Shown here piece after piece: positions 11,024 to 22,200 of a stretch of 64,000 bases of DNA (positions within the stretch are counted from its first letter, which is position 1; each line of letters opens with the position of its first letter). Location of the stretch: positions 111,255,204-111,319,203 of the forward strand of contig CM019827.1 of assembly GCA_009763385.1 (NCBI GenBank). The letters are read 5' to 3'. The stretch is from Coix lacryma-jobi var. lacryma-jobi (Eukaryota > Streptophyta > Magnoliopsida > Poales > Poaceae). The position numbers were made by a program, and so were the translations under genes. The notes beneath the pieces are model-generated. The model ran no database searches and was not told the DNA's origin. It saw nothing but the letters and a program-made list of their open reading frames with translations.

Positions 11024-11167
11024 ATTGTCTTAATCAGCGACGCAAAATATTCAGAAACCATGATGATAGAGAGTAATATAATACTGATAATGCATTAACA
11101 TCCTCCATCATGCTACACTAGACTTTTATATAGGCTATAACATCCACTCACCGCTTTCCAATTCCAG

Positions 11168-12188
11168 GAATGGACTACCAAGGGAACAGTCTCAGAGATT
11201 TCCTTCAATTTAATGGACATGTGGTTCTTCAAAGAGTGAACAATAACTACAATCTGAGATCTTTCACAGAAAAGGAGATAGAGCTCATTACCAATGGGTA
11301 TAGCACTTTGCTAGGGAAAGGGGCCTTCGGTGCGGTTTACAAAGGCGTATTGGATGATCAGCATCTGGTGGCAGTAAAGAAATACAAAGATGGAACAAGG
11401 AAAGAAGCTTTTGCCAAGGAGGTTATAGTGCATTCTCAAATAAACCACAAGAATGCGTGGTTAAACTTTTGGGTTGCTGCACTGAAGAAAATGCTCTAAC
11501 AATTGTTATGGAACTTATCTCTAACGGAAATCTTGCCAACATCCTTCACTGCAGTACTGCTAATGGTCATGTTTCCTTCCCTTTAGACAAACGTTTGAAC
11601 ATTGCCATTGAGTTGGCTGAAGTAGTGTCATACATGCATTCAATGTATAGCCCTGTTCTTCATGGGGACATCAAACCTGACAATATACTACCCGATGAAA
11701 ACCTTTCACCCAAGATATCAGATTTTGGAATAGCAAGATTGATTTCTTCTGATGGGGCCCAACAAACCAAAAATATCATTGGTTCTATAGGTTACCTGGA
11801 TCCTCTGTACAGTCAGACTGGGATTCTTACGTCGAAGAGTGACATATATAGCTTTGGGGTTGTTTTGGTGGAAATGATCACCAGAAAGAAAGTGGCAGAC
11901 GATGGCAATCTTTACCTTATTCAAAATTTCTGTGAGTCCCTTAAAAGAGGGAAAAAGATAAGACAAATGTTTGATGAGGAAATTGTGGATGGAAAAAAGA
12001 ACATGAAGGTGCTTGATAATATTGCAAAGCTAGCATTCGAATGCCTAAGATTGGAAGACAAACTGCGCCCAGAAATGGTTGAAGTGGCAGATAGACTAAG
12101 GTGGTGTAGAAAATATCTGCAGCTCCATAGGAGGGGAGCAAGGGCTGGGCCTTCAGCACCCCTTTGGTCTCCAGGTAATGAAAGATAG
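11168..12188 (+). pseudogene. WAK-type receptor-like cytoplasmic kinase, frameshifted
   Basis: A kinase exon begins after the acceptor TTCCAG. The first frame (ATG at 11170) gives FTEKEIELIT, the glycine loop LLGKGAFGAVYKG, the ATP lysine in VAVKKY and SQINHKN, and then goes out of frame near 11452. The next frame continues without loss from VKLLGCCTEE through LHGDIKPDNIL, ISDFGIARL, a GSIGYLDP activation segment, SKSDIYSFGVVLVEMI and the C-lobe to a stop at 12188. The offset fits two extra bases in AATGCGTGG. Grass WAK-like cytoplasmic kinases have this domain order. HGD in place of HRD makes it a non-RD kinase, normal for this family. No signal peptide, extracellular part or membrane segment is present. 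A genuine pseudogene is likely, but a sequencing error is possible. Confidence 0.8.
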
Positions 12189-12253
12189 GTAATTTGTAGC
12201 ATGTGTTAACGAAAAAAATGGAGGAAATTGTATATACTTTTTGGTACTTACTA

Positions 12254-12300
12254 CTCCCTCCAACTAAATATAATGTTTTAGACAGGGACACAGTCTATAA
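12254..12300. mobile_element. Stowaway-like MITE terminus
   Basis: TA followed by CTCCCTCCAACTAAATATAA matches the Stowaway (Tc1/mariner) terminal repeat. The opposite terminus is not evident, so this is a fragment or a decayed copy. Confidence 0.45.
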
Positions 12301-12549
12301 ATTATAACTTTGACAGAGTATTTCTATTATAATATGTTTATAAAACCGAAACAGATTATAATGACACAAAATAGTTTCTGGGAAAATTGTATTTATATTT
12401 CCAATGTAATATTCCTTATCAGTAATAAGTTTCAAAAAGTTTCCCACATGTAGATGCTTTATCAGTAATCACAATTTTAATTGAGCAAGAGGGTCTCTAG
12501 GTGAGTTGGTTAAGTGGCTCTAGTAGTAATCGACTCACCGTGGGTCTAA

Positions 12550-14131
12550 GGGCACGTACAGCGGGGCTATACCTCCCGTCTGTAAACAACGTATTTTGTG
12601 AAACCCCCTGCTATCTAGGATTGAATGAGGAGAGAGAGCAAAGTCGTTGTCTGGTGAGGCGACGATCCCGGCGCGTGCTCCTAGGTCATGCCGCCGACCG
12701 AGAGACCAGCTGTATGGGACGTGTCGTCTCTGAGCCCGAGCGCGAGATCCAGGTGCGCCACACGCTATTTTTCCTTCTTCCGCGCCAAAATCCATCGCCT
12801 GCATCCTTCATCGAAACAATTGTTTGCAGTCGTCGTCGGCATCGGAGATGGCGAGCGCGGCGGCAACAATGGAGGTCAACGGTGCAGTCGCCATGTCGTG
12901 GGGTCGGCCTGGGCTGGAAGCACAGCTCCAAGATCTTCCACCTCAAGCTCGATTACGAGAAGAATGAAAACTGCTCGTCCTCGTCCTCGCCTCCTCTGGC
13001 TTCCTCGTCCCCTTCCGCCTCGGCGTCGTCGACCTAATAACATCCTTGGCTTCCGTGACTGCTCGCCACATCTCCAGTGTGTGCCTGGCTTGTCGGAGGT
13101 GAGGGACGAGCTCTGGCTCGGCCACTGCCAGATGCACGAGTGAGCTCCCCTGCCGCCGCGAGCAAGGATCCATTTGCTTAGCATTTCAGACATCGTAGTT
13201 GAAGAAGGATGTTACAGGTGCATCTCAGCCACTGTCATTTTATTTCTATTTTAGCTAATCAGATGTGCTTTTCTTTTTATTGGTTAATTAGTACTTTCAT
13301 CTGAATTTAGATGGAAGGATGGAGATAATCCGAAGAACACATAATTCAGAAGATAGCTAGTTATTGTCTGGATGTCTGATTTAGAAATAGTTGGATTCAG
13401 AAATTACATACACAACCATGGACAATTCTCTAAATATTTTAGTTGGTATATATCTGAGAGCAGATCTGAGACTGCGATAACCAGACACTTATATTTTTTT
13501 GTTAGTGAGAATTACTTATTCTTTGGGATATTTTATTTGCTGCCTGTAAAAATTGTATTATTGTACAGATGTATTGTTTTGGAAATTATTAACTGCTAAT
13601 TTTCTAAAATCTAAATCCTTGTGCCTGATTTTGCAAGCTGCTACTTTCCTAAAATTTCAGTCATTGTCAAAGGACATCAAGTTCTGAAAATACGGGTTCA
13701 GGTTCAGAAAAATTATGTTTTTTCTAACTGAATTGCTTGTCACTTTCTAAAAGTATGTTGTCTTCCATTCTGTAATTATTAGTACCTGGTGAACCAAAAG
13801 ATCAAGATGAAACGATGTAGGATGTTGTCTTCCAGAAGTTGTGTAATTTGGTTCAGCAGGACCTTATGGGGGTTGCGGTCCATTTTCTTTTCTAGAAGCT
13901 GTAGTTTGGTGCAGCAGGACTGCAGCGCTTTGAAGAAGGTGATTTGTTTGATATCAATAGCCCACAGAAGAGTCTATAAAAATAGTATACATGATTAATC
14001 ATGGCTACATATTACCATTAAATTATCTACAGACGGTTAAATAGACAACTTCTATCTATGGGTTATACAAGTCTGTGTTGTGGATTCCAAAAACTTATAG
14101 ACAGGTCCTTGTCCGTGGGTTGTACATGCCC
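12550..14131. mobile_element. PIF/Harbinger-like element with possible captured gene pieces
   Basis: The left end GGGCACGTACAGCGG and the reverse complement of the right end, GGGCATGTACAACCC, form imperfect terminal repeats. TAA flanks both sides (12547-12549 and 14132-14134), the target-site duplication of PIF/Harbinger elements. No transposase is seen in the 1.58 kb. The left third (12690-13140) is GC-rich and ATG-containing like a grass first exon; the rest is AT-rich with exon-like islands near 13785-13960. I could not identify the source gene. Confidence 0.6.
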
Positions 14132-14134
14132 TAA

Positions 14135-14335
14135 GGTCCGGCCCTGGTCGAGTTTGTTTTATAACAATTTTCATTGGTGCAGGTGGCAACTACTTACCTA
14201 TCCAGACACCTTCTCATATCCCTATCGACCCCACCATAATAAAACAGCCTACGAGATGCTAATAATACAGCCTTCAGCTTGTTGTATGAACTCTTCAGCT
14301 CACCTCTCAGTCAACTCATACAGTGGTTGATTCTC
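14135..14335 (+). pseudogene. Possible 5' exon of the Pti1-like kinase pseudogene
   Basis: After an acceptor-like TTGGTGCAG the frame reads GGNYLPIQTPSHIP, a proline-rich stretch of the kind found before the kinase domain in Pti1-like proteins, then reaches a stop. It sits just left of the copia insertion that separates it from the kinase exons at 27.9 kb. The link to that gene rests on position and composition only. Confidence 0.3.
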
Positions 14336-14340
14336 TTACA

Positions 14341-14468
14341 TGTTAGATTGATCTCCACCAGTTAGGCCCAACGGACCCTGATCTGTGTCCTAATCGGGGA
14401 TGCCCAGCCCAATAGCAGGTTGGTGGGCCCCCATCGCACAGTGCCTATAAAGAGGAGGTGTGGGCAGG
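14341..14468 (+). repeat. Truncated 5' LTR of the old copia element
   Basis: It aligns with the first 137 bases or so of the 3' LTR at 27330, including the CTATAAAGAGGAGGTG promoter segment, and stops where a Sirevirus LTR begins. About 320 bases of this LTR and the primer binding site are not found on the other side of the insertions, so a deletion is likely. Confidence 0.85.
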
Positions 14469-17221
14469 TGAAAGGTCCTAGTTTGGTTTTGGTAATTAAG
14501 TGACAACTTAGGTGGACTAATATGTGGTTGAAGTGAATTACACAGGTGATTAGTCCACAGGTGATCATGTGTGAGCAACATATGCCATAAAAGAGAAATG
14601 GCTTGGAATATGTTGCAAGGCTCACACATGTGAAGAAGGAGCTTAATGCACATGAAACATGACATGTGGTCATGTGGCTAAGATGGTGAAGATCAAGGCA
14701 AGACTTGGCTTGATGGACCGGTTGCGAAGGTGAATGGCAAGTTGGAGGCTTTGAAGCTGTTAGTACCGAGTGTCGGGAGGCTTAAGCAAGACTTGGCGCC
14801 GAAGGACCGAAGCGATGGTGAAGAGCAAGTGATATCAAGATCGATGGACCATGGAGGCCATCTGAGGATACGAAGTGGATCATATCATTTGATCGAGGTT
14901 GGTGCATGTGTTGCATCAACAAATGGAGGAGATGGAATGGAATGCGCAAGGCAAAGGTATACTTGTAGGGCATTTCATTTCACCGGTCATAGGTGTGTAG
15001 AGAAGTTTATGACCGGGTTTAGGATAGATGGTCGTACTATTAAGAGGAGCAAACTTGTTTGCATATCGGTCATCTAGTGCCACTTGAGCGATCTAACATT
15101 GCGATGTTGCTAGGATCGAGTGGCGTGGTGAGAGCAAGTGAAATCCTTAAAAAATGTTTGTGAAAATGCTAACACACATGCACAAGGTTGTATACACTTG
15201 GTGGTGTTGGCACATTTGCAAAGGAGAAGGTGTTGGAGTTGATTTGAATCAACTCAGAGAAGTTTTCGGAGAAGTCTTTGGTTGAAAAAGAGAAGCGATG
15301 ATCTTGGATTGGAATTTTGTACTATCCTTTGTGATTTGGATCTTGTATTCATGTGGGTTGTGTAGCCCTCTGAATAAGCTTTCCAAAATGTCCAAGATCA
15401 TCGAAATCGGAGTTCGGAGCTAAGAGTTATGGCGTTTTAGGCGGAGGTCAGTTTGCTGAAGTCGGTAGTACCGACCCTGAGGCCGGTAGTACCGACCCCT
15501 CCGCGAGCAGATCGCAAACTCTCTGTTCAGGGGAGTTTTTGGCCTACCGGTAGTACCGCCATTGGGCCGGTAGTACCGGGCTCGGTAGTACCGACCAGGG
15601 GGTCGGTGGCACCGAGTTCTGGAGGAGTTTTGGAGGCTCTCTGTGTAGTCCCCAAGTTGGCCTATCGGTAGTACCGCCATAGGGCCAGTACTACCGACCG
15701 TTGGTGGCACCAAGGTTTGAGGCAGTCTGGAGGCTCTCTGGAAGTGGCCAGTTTGGCCTGGCGGTAGTACCGCCATATGGCCGGTACTACCGACCCCCGG
15801 TGGTACCGACCAGAGGGTCGGTGGTTTCCAACGGGTCAACGCTCCGTGTAACGGCTATAAGTAAGGTAGTCGGTACTACCGCCCAGGGGGGTCGGTTCTA
15901 CGACGAGCGAGCGGGAAAGGGGAAACGGCTAGTTGGCCACTCCCCTCTATAAATAGAGGGGTGGCCAGTCCTTGGTGCGCTGCTGTTGGAGCACTCCAAA
16001 GTCTTTGTGACTTGTGTGGATGTGCTTGAGAGCCCTCTAACACACATATGCTTTAGTGCTTATCCGATTGTGAGAGAGAGCGATTCTAGTGCGGTGCATG
16101 AGAGATTGCAAGAGTTGGCACTAGGTGTTCGAGTTGCAAGCCGGTGGTGCTTATTACTCTTGAAGGTTGCCACCTCCTAGACGGCTTGGTGCGTGTCTCC
16201 GTCGTGAAGCCCGCGTGAAGATTGTGCGTGGCTCCGGAGAAGCTTTGTGAGGGGCATTGTGCTCGCCCCGCGGGAGATCGCGAAGAGCAACTCTAGTGGA
16301 GAAGAGGCGTGAAGAGCGCCAAGTGGTCCGGCTGGATCGAAAGCTAGAGCTCTTGGTGGGCACTCCATTGTGGAGAGGTTGGTTTAGTGTCACCACTAGC
16401 GAGAGGATCGACGGCAACCTTGGGCTTGCTTCAACGGGGACTAGCTTGGTGGCAACCAAGTGAACCTCGGGATAAAATCTTGTGTCCCTGTCTCTTGTTG
16501 CTCTTATTGCTCTTGTTTCCTTGCATATTACGCTTATTTGTGTTCTTCGTGTTCTTCCTCCCTCCTTCACTCTATCTTAGGTTGGGAAGACTCGATCTAC
16601 CACTTGGCAAGGAACCAAGACGTGGGGAAGCTACATCCATCATCTACATCATCTAGGGAAGTGGGGTAATTGCTAGATCTGAGATTAAATCTCATCCCCT
16701 TCGATTTCGTAGCTTCCTGCAGGTGCTCGGTAGTACCAGCATTGAAGCCCGGTAGTACCAGCATCGGTAGTACCGGCCCTCAGCCCGGTAGTACCGACTG
16801 CCTGTTGTTTACACTAGCTTGTATTGCAATACTATCTCTTGTGCTAGTGTTTAGTTGCTTAGTTTGTGTAGCTAAGTTGAGCTCTCTAATTTGGCTTGAG
16901 TAGCCTTGTTATTGAGCATTGCTAGTGAGCTTAGGCTTTGTGCTTTGCTTGCTAGATTGCATAAGGAGCTCCTCGTGCTTGAAGTACTAGTTGCATAGGC
17001 TTGTGTGACCTGCTTCTAGAATTGATTAGGTGAGCTCTAGCTAGCCCGACACCTTATTTGCATTGATTAGAATCTTTTGTAAGGTGTCATAGAGTATAGG
17101 TAGAGAGGTGTAGTCTTGGCTAGACCGATAGTTTTAATTCCGCATTTGTTTCGGTTAGCCGCTACGTTTATTTTTAAAAAGGACTATTCACCCCCCTCTA
17201 GTCCGCCATCTCGACCCTTCA
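14469..17221 (+). repeat. Sirevirus LTR, second family (CGGTAGTACCG word), 2.75 kb
   Basis: It starts TGAAAGGTCCTAG and ends with CATTCACCCCCCTCTAG...CCCTTCA, the Sirevirus LTR ending. About fourteen copies of CGGTAGTACCG or close variants cluster at 15463-15885 and 16728-16800. A TATA box lies in a long hairpin at 15935-15966. No target-site duplication flanks it (GCAGG on the left, GACGC on the right), so it is not a simple solo LTR insertion. Confidence 0.8.
15935..15966 (+). promoter_or_regulatory. LTR TATA box inside a long hairpin
   Basis: The arms GGCCACTCCCCTCTAT and ATAGAGGGGTGGCC pair over about 14 bases with one bulged T and the loop AA. The TATAAATA box spans the loop. Confidence 0.75.
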
Positions 17222-17955
17222 GACGCCAGTACAGCCTGAGTTACCTTCTATACACGAGCTTCCACACTCCGACACTCAGGCTGTCACCGTTACCGAGACT
17301 GAGACGGCTTCAGAGCAGGCAGAGCAGACAGAGCCGGTCCAGCAGCCAGAGCCGACCTAGACCGCTTCTCAGCAGCTTCCAGCTTCAGAGGGTCAGCAGG
17401 CTACCGGCGTCTCGTCTTCCGACTCCGAGGAGTATCTTCAGCAGTTTGAGTTTACTCAGCGCACTCCGGAGATGGCACCAGACTTGTCTGCACCACCTCC
17501 GCCCTCCGACACTTAGTTTGGCACTTGATGCCAAAGGGGGAGAGTGGATGAGTATAGCGATAGGGGGAGCGTTGTGAGAGGGTTTTGCGTCTTTTGATGT
17601 GTTATGTTTCTCATACGCTCTTTACTTATTGCATCTTTGGCACTTTGGTTTGTTATATACTTGGTGCTATGGACCTTGTGACATGTTTGTGCTCACTATG
17701 ATATATTATATGACATGTCATTTCATTTCGCTCAATACTTGCACTTAATTCTCACTTGTTATGTATATGAGCTCTTTTACTCTTGCACTTGCTATTCACT
17801 CTATCTTGTTGAGTGTAGGATGATGGCATGATATGTATGAGCTTGCCCCTAATCATTTTCTCTTATTCATTGCAAGTTCATACATGTCATGATTTAAAAA
17901 CCTCTTCTACCTATACTCGTCTTGTGTTGTCATCAATCACCAAAAAGGGGGAGAT
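17222..17955 (+). pseudogene. 3' internal end of a third Sirevirus (last ORF remnant and PPT)
   Basis: A frame rich in E, Q, P and T (TETETASEQAEQTEPVQQPE) runs from the left junction, meets one in-frame TAG, and then continues as SSSDSEEYLQQFEFTQ to PPPPSDT and a stop at about 17517. This looks like the acidic C-terminus of the last Sirevirus ORF. It is followed by AAAGGGGGAG, about 430 bases of non-coding DNA, and the polypurine tract AAAAAGGGGGAGA before the next LTR. The 5' part of this element is missing. Confidence 0.55.
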
Positions 17956-18900
17956 TGAACGCATCTTGGCCTCTAGTGGGTTTCGGTGATTGGATGAAAC
18001 ACAAGATTACTGTGACTAACGTGTGTTTTGCAGAAACAGGATTGAGTTAGGTCACAGTAATGGCGACGATACGGGCATATGGAGTTCATGTCCCCTGGCG
18101 ATGGATATCGTTTCGGTTTTCAAAGGACGGATGACGAAGACGGTGGTAGACTAGGCTAAGTGTCATATGGTGTTAGAGGACACTTAGGTAGTCTTAGTCT
18201 TTGTTTTTCCTTTGGCCGTACTATAAAGGGGAGCATGAATCAGTAGCTTGACCTAGATGAGTCTATTGAGGTAGGTGTGGTGCACACTTGTTATTTCATA
18301 GTCCTAGGTAGCTCAGAGAGATGCCTTATGTCGAGAGGAACAAAAGTCATTTAGGCCGCGTCGCGATCCGAGTTCGTTTTGGCCTTGTTATAGGCATCAG
18401 ATGCTGGCCAGGTGGGCATCGGAGGCTCCGATGCTCACCCCGACTAGGGTTTAGTCTAGTGCGTGGCATCAAAGGCTCTGATGTTGCCACATCGGATGCT
18501 CCTGTGCCACTGTTCACTTGCGAGTGAACTGTGTGGTGCATCAGACGCTGGCATCGGATGCTGAGGGCCAACATCCGATGGCCATGCAGAGAGGTTCCAG
18601 AGAGGGTAAATCTGCCTCGGATGCTTCTGATGTGGAGGCATCGGACGCTGCCCAGCGTCCGATGCTCATTTAAACAGTCTGACAGGGTGGTACAGTCGAC
18701 CGTTGGTCGAGGTCATCGGCGCATCCGATGCCAGGCATTGGAGCGTCCGATGCCCCCGCAGAGAGCCCTGTTTGGTGCTCTTTTGGATGACCGGTTGGGG
18801 GAGTATTTATACTCCTTCCCTCCATCCATTAGAGTGTTCTTGCCACTTCCATCTGCTGAGAGACACATTGTGAGTGTGAGATAGTGCAAGAGCCCTAGAA
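17956..18900 (+). repeat. 5' part of a third Sirevirus 3' LTR (GCATCGGATGC word)
   Basis: It starts TGAACGCATCTTGG after a polypurine tract, in typical 3' LTR position. Between 18395 and 18760 about a dozen copies of GCATCGGATGC, GCATCGGACGC or CATCCGATG occur in both orientations. A TATA box lies in a palindrome at 18800. The usual ending of C runs and CTTCA is absent, so the 3' end is truncated; the right boundary given is approximate. Confidence 0.65.
18800..18815 (+). promoter_or_regulatory. LTR TATA box in a palindrome
   Basis: GGAGTATTTATACTCC is a 7-bp perfect stem with loop TT around a TATTTATA box. Confidence 0.6.
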
Positions 18901-19279
18901 AGGAGAGAAGAAGAAGCGCCGGACTTGCTCCGGCGGCCGCTGTCCAGTTGCTGCGGCGCGAGAGAGAGAGAAAAGGAAGGAGCCGGCCGGGCCTAGGCGC
19001 TGCCAGCGGCCGCTGCCTCAGCTCTGTTGTGGCGCCGAACAGAGCAGGAAAGGGAGGAGAAATAAATGGTTTTAGGGTTTTAGAGGAGCGCCGGCCGGAA
19101 GGCCTTTTTTGTCTTGGCGAAAATCACGGATAGTCGTCCGATCAAGATGAACGGCTGAGAGTCGTCGGGCCTCTTTTGGCCCAGGTGGGAGGCCAGATTC
19201 TCGGCCCAGGCCCAGGTTGCGGCCTGGGCGCGGGGGAGCGCTGCAGCGCGCGCGTTGGGGCCACGGGCAGGCGCGCTGG
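18900..19279 (+). other. GC-rich leader of the old copia element, left part
   Basis: GC-rich, repeat-poor DNA containing GGCCCAGGCCCAGG and GGGCGCGGGGGAGCG phrases. It continues, after the solo gypsy LTR, at 23614 into CTTCGGGCCAATTC. The minus-strand copia leader at 10.6 kb has a similar GC-rich stretch in the same place. The boundary with the Sirevirus LTR is uncertain. Confidence 0.4.
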
Positions 19280-22200
19280 TGTAACACCTCTGGTGTTTAA
19301 GCATGTAATTAACTTGACATATCATCATTAGCATAATTAATCATCTTGATCATGATTTCATGTGTATGCATTTGCTTAGTGTATCATTATGTGATGTGGT
19401 ACCTCTATTGCAAAAACCCTTATTAGCCCACTTCTTCCTATAGGGGCAAAATGGTAATTTCACCTCTGTGCCTAGTTCTATGTAATTCTTGTTCTAATTT
19501 AGTGCCCTGATGTTTGTTGCTTTGATCAAAGTTCAAAAATCAGATTTGATTTGAATTTCCTTTTGCAAAACCCTAAAATCCCAAATCCTGGATTTATTCC
19601 CTTTTGATAACTTTTTCAAAATTCAAAATTTTGAGTTGGTTCAAAAAGCAAAGTTGTGAATCTGACCTAGAGGAACAACTTTGGTATTTACAGATTTCCA
19701 TGTTTCTATATAAAATTTGAAGTAATTTCAAATTCGTTCAAATTCCAGTTTTTGTCCCCTTTTCAGTTTTAAAAATTTATTCAAAAACTATTGAGTTTCA
19801 GAAAAGTGTATGTTAGCAAAGTTATAGGTTTTGTCAAATGGAACAACTTTCATATATAAAGATTTTCAAGTTTCAGTTTGAAATCCAAAGTAATTTTGAT
19901 TTGAATCAAATTTGAAAAGTGTTCCCTTTTCTTTTTTTGAATGTAGATCAAAAACTATTTGGAATTTGAAAATGTTCATATTGACAAAGTTGAATATCTC
20001 ATTTTCTGAAACAACTTTGGTATTTTGAGTTTTGTCGCACAGTTCAAATTTTGGGAGATTTTTGCAAAATACAGAAACTGGCCAAAAGTCAAACCCTAGA
20101 CCCTAGCACTGTTCTTCTTCCGTAGAGCCAGAGGGAAAGGGGGGGCCCGGCCATGGCGCCGGCGCTGCGCGTGCCGCGTGCCTGGCTGCTCCCCACGCGC
20201 CACCAACCTGCCGCCGCTGTTCCCCTGTCCCTCCGCGCCCGCACGCGAGCGCTGACCCTCGCTCTCGGCCCCTACAGTGTCCAGCGCGCCGCCGCCGCGT
20301 GGCCATCGCCGGCCGAGCTTGCGCCCGAGCCCGGCTGCACGCCGTCCTTCCCGCCAGAGCGCAATCGAGTGCGCACGCTCTCGCCGAGCTTACCACCCAC
20401 CCCGTGTTCTCTACCGGCCCCTGGCCGCGGCTATATAAGCCGCCGGAGCCCCGAGCTCCTCACTTACCTCCGCCACCGTGGCCAGACCTCTCCAGACACT
20501 CCGCCGCTCCACCACCTAGCCCTAAAGCTCCGCCTTGAGCTCGTGAAGCTTTCCCACCCCCCAATTTCACCTTCCCCGCCTCCGTTTGCCCGGCGTAACC
20601 CCATCTTCCCGATCTCCGACCGAACACCGGTGAACTCGGGTTCGTGAAATTCGCCGTCTCCGGCCATGATCATCCTTCACCGACCCCCGTGTCATGTTCC
20701 TTGGTTCCGTGCGACCCTAAACCGGCCCTTGCGGTCTCGTGTGTTGCGCAGGACCGCCGGAGCGCCGCCGCTGTCGTCTTCTCCCTCGAGCGTGTCGAGC
20801 CTCACCCTCGAGAACGTGCCGAGCCTCACCCTCGAGCACGAGTCGAGCCTCACCCTCGAGCCCTGCCTCCGACCCGTGGTAAGCATCCGAGCCTCCGGCC
20901 TCTGCTTCCACTCCGTTTCGCCCGAGCCTCCCAGTTCGGACGGAGGCTTGTTTTCCGTCTCGCCCGAGCCGAGCCTCGGCGAGCGCATGCCCTCCGCTTC
21001 GCCCGAGCCAAGCCTCGGCGACGCATGCTCTCCGCTTCGCCGAGTCAGGCCTCGGACGGAGGCTTACTTCTCCGTCTCGCCCGAGCCCCGGGCCAGGCCT
21101 CGGACGAAGCTGTCGCTTCCGTCTCGACCGAGCCCGTCTCGACCGAGCCCCGCGCGATTCGCCCGAGCCCGCGATTCGCCGAGCCCGGCCTAGAAGGAGC
21201 ACAATGCTCTTCTCTTTTTCTGAGACATGTGAATAGTGTTCTGTTCTCTTTTTTGTATGATTTTCTGTGTGCATCCAAAAATTCTGAAATTTTGTGGTAG
21301 ACTCTTTATGCTCTGGAGTATTTGATAAAAATATGAAACTTGAGTTTTGTGCAAAGATTTAAAAATGTAAAATTCCCCTTTTAATTGAAAAATGGAGGTT
21401 TTGGTATTTTTGGAGAGTGATTTATAACTCCAAAAATCATGAGACAAATTTTTGTGAGCTTCTTATGCCATGTTTAGTCTCTGGTAAAATTTTGAAGTCT
21501 TTTGGAACAAGTTGATTTTTGAGCTTTTATTTTAATTGTTAAATAGTGCCTTTTGCTAATTAATGTCTGATTTTATTTAAGCACCTTAATGACCTCCAAA
21601 AATTATGAAATTTGTTTTGCCATCTATCTACACCATAATGAACTTATGTGATTAATTTGGTAATTTTTGGAGCAACTTCATAAAATGACCTTTTTAATTA
21701 ATTTAGGAAAATAGGAAAAAGTGATTAGGGTTGTAATAGGTGTTTGATGATGTGATCTTTGGATGGATTGATGTTCATAGACCCCTACCCTTTGGTCTAT
21801 GATGGTTGTGATGTTATGATTGGTTGATGCTTAGGATAATTATAATAAGGACCAGTTTAATCTATATTGCTGAAGGAAGAAATGGTTACCTTTTATGCTC
21901 AACCTAGATTTCGATCATGCCTTGTTTAAGAGTAATCTAGAATCAGTGGAATTGTCTTGCACCATAAGTCCATATCATCATTCTCATGAGCATTCATCAT
22001 TGCATCCGTATAGTTGACGAAGAAGGACCTGAAGTCGAGAGGTAGCCACCGAAGGATCTGTCCCCGAGGCAACCCCGAGCTCCGGCACCTACACCACCAA
22101 CCCCGAGTCTGCTCTTTTTGCCATCCAAGGCAAGCCCCGGTGCATTTAACCCTTCCCTTGAATTTTATAAATGATTTCCTTAAATGCTTTTGAGTTAAAT

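Noticed and set aside
12490..12549. tRNA-derived SINE head (GAGTTGGTTAAGTGGCTCTAGTAG)
   Set aside because: It recalls an A box, but no B box follows because the Harbinger-like element starts there, and nothing after that element restores one.
12501..13143. 178- and 151-codon frames as a new gene
   Set aside because: They lie inside a transposon with TAA duplications, overlap each other and match no family I know. Kept only as possible captured sequence.
14469..17221. Simple solo LTR insertion
   Set aside because: No target-site duplication is present and the right flank belongs to a different Sirevirus interior.
20150..21300. Overlapping GC-rich open frames of up to 218 codons in the solo gypsy LTR
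   Set aside because: They appear on both strands, have no domain and follow the repeated CTCGAG and GCCCGAGCC phrases. Stop codons are rare in such GC-rich DNA.
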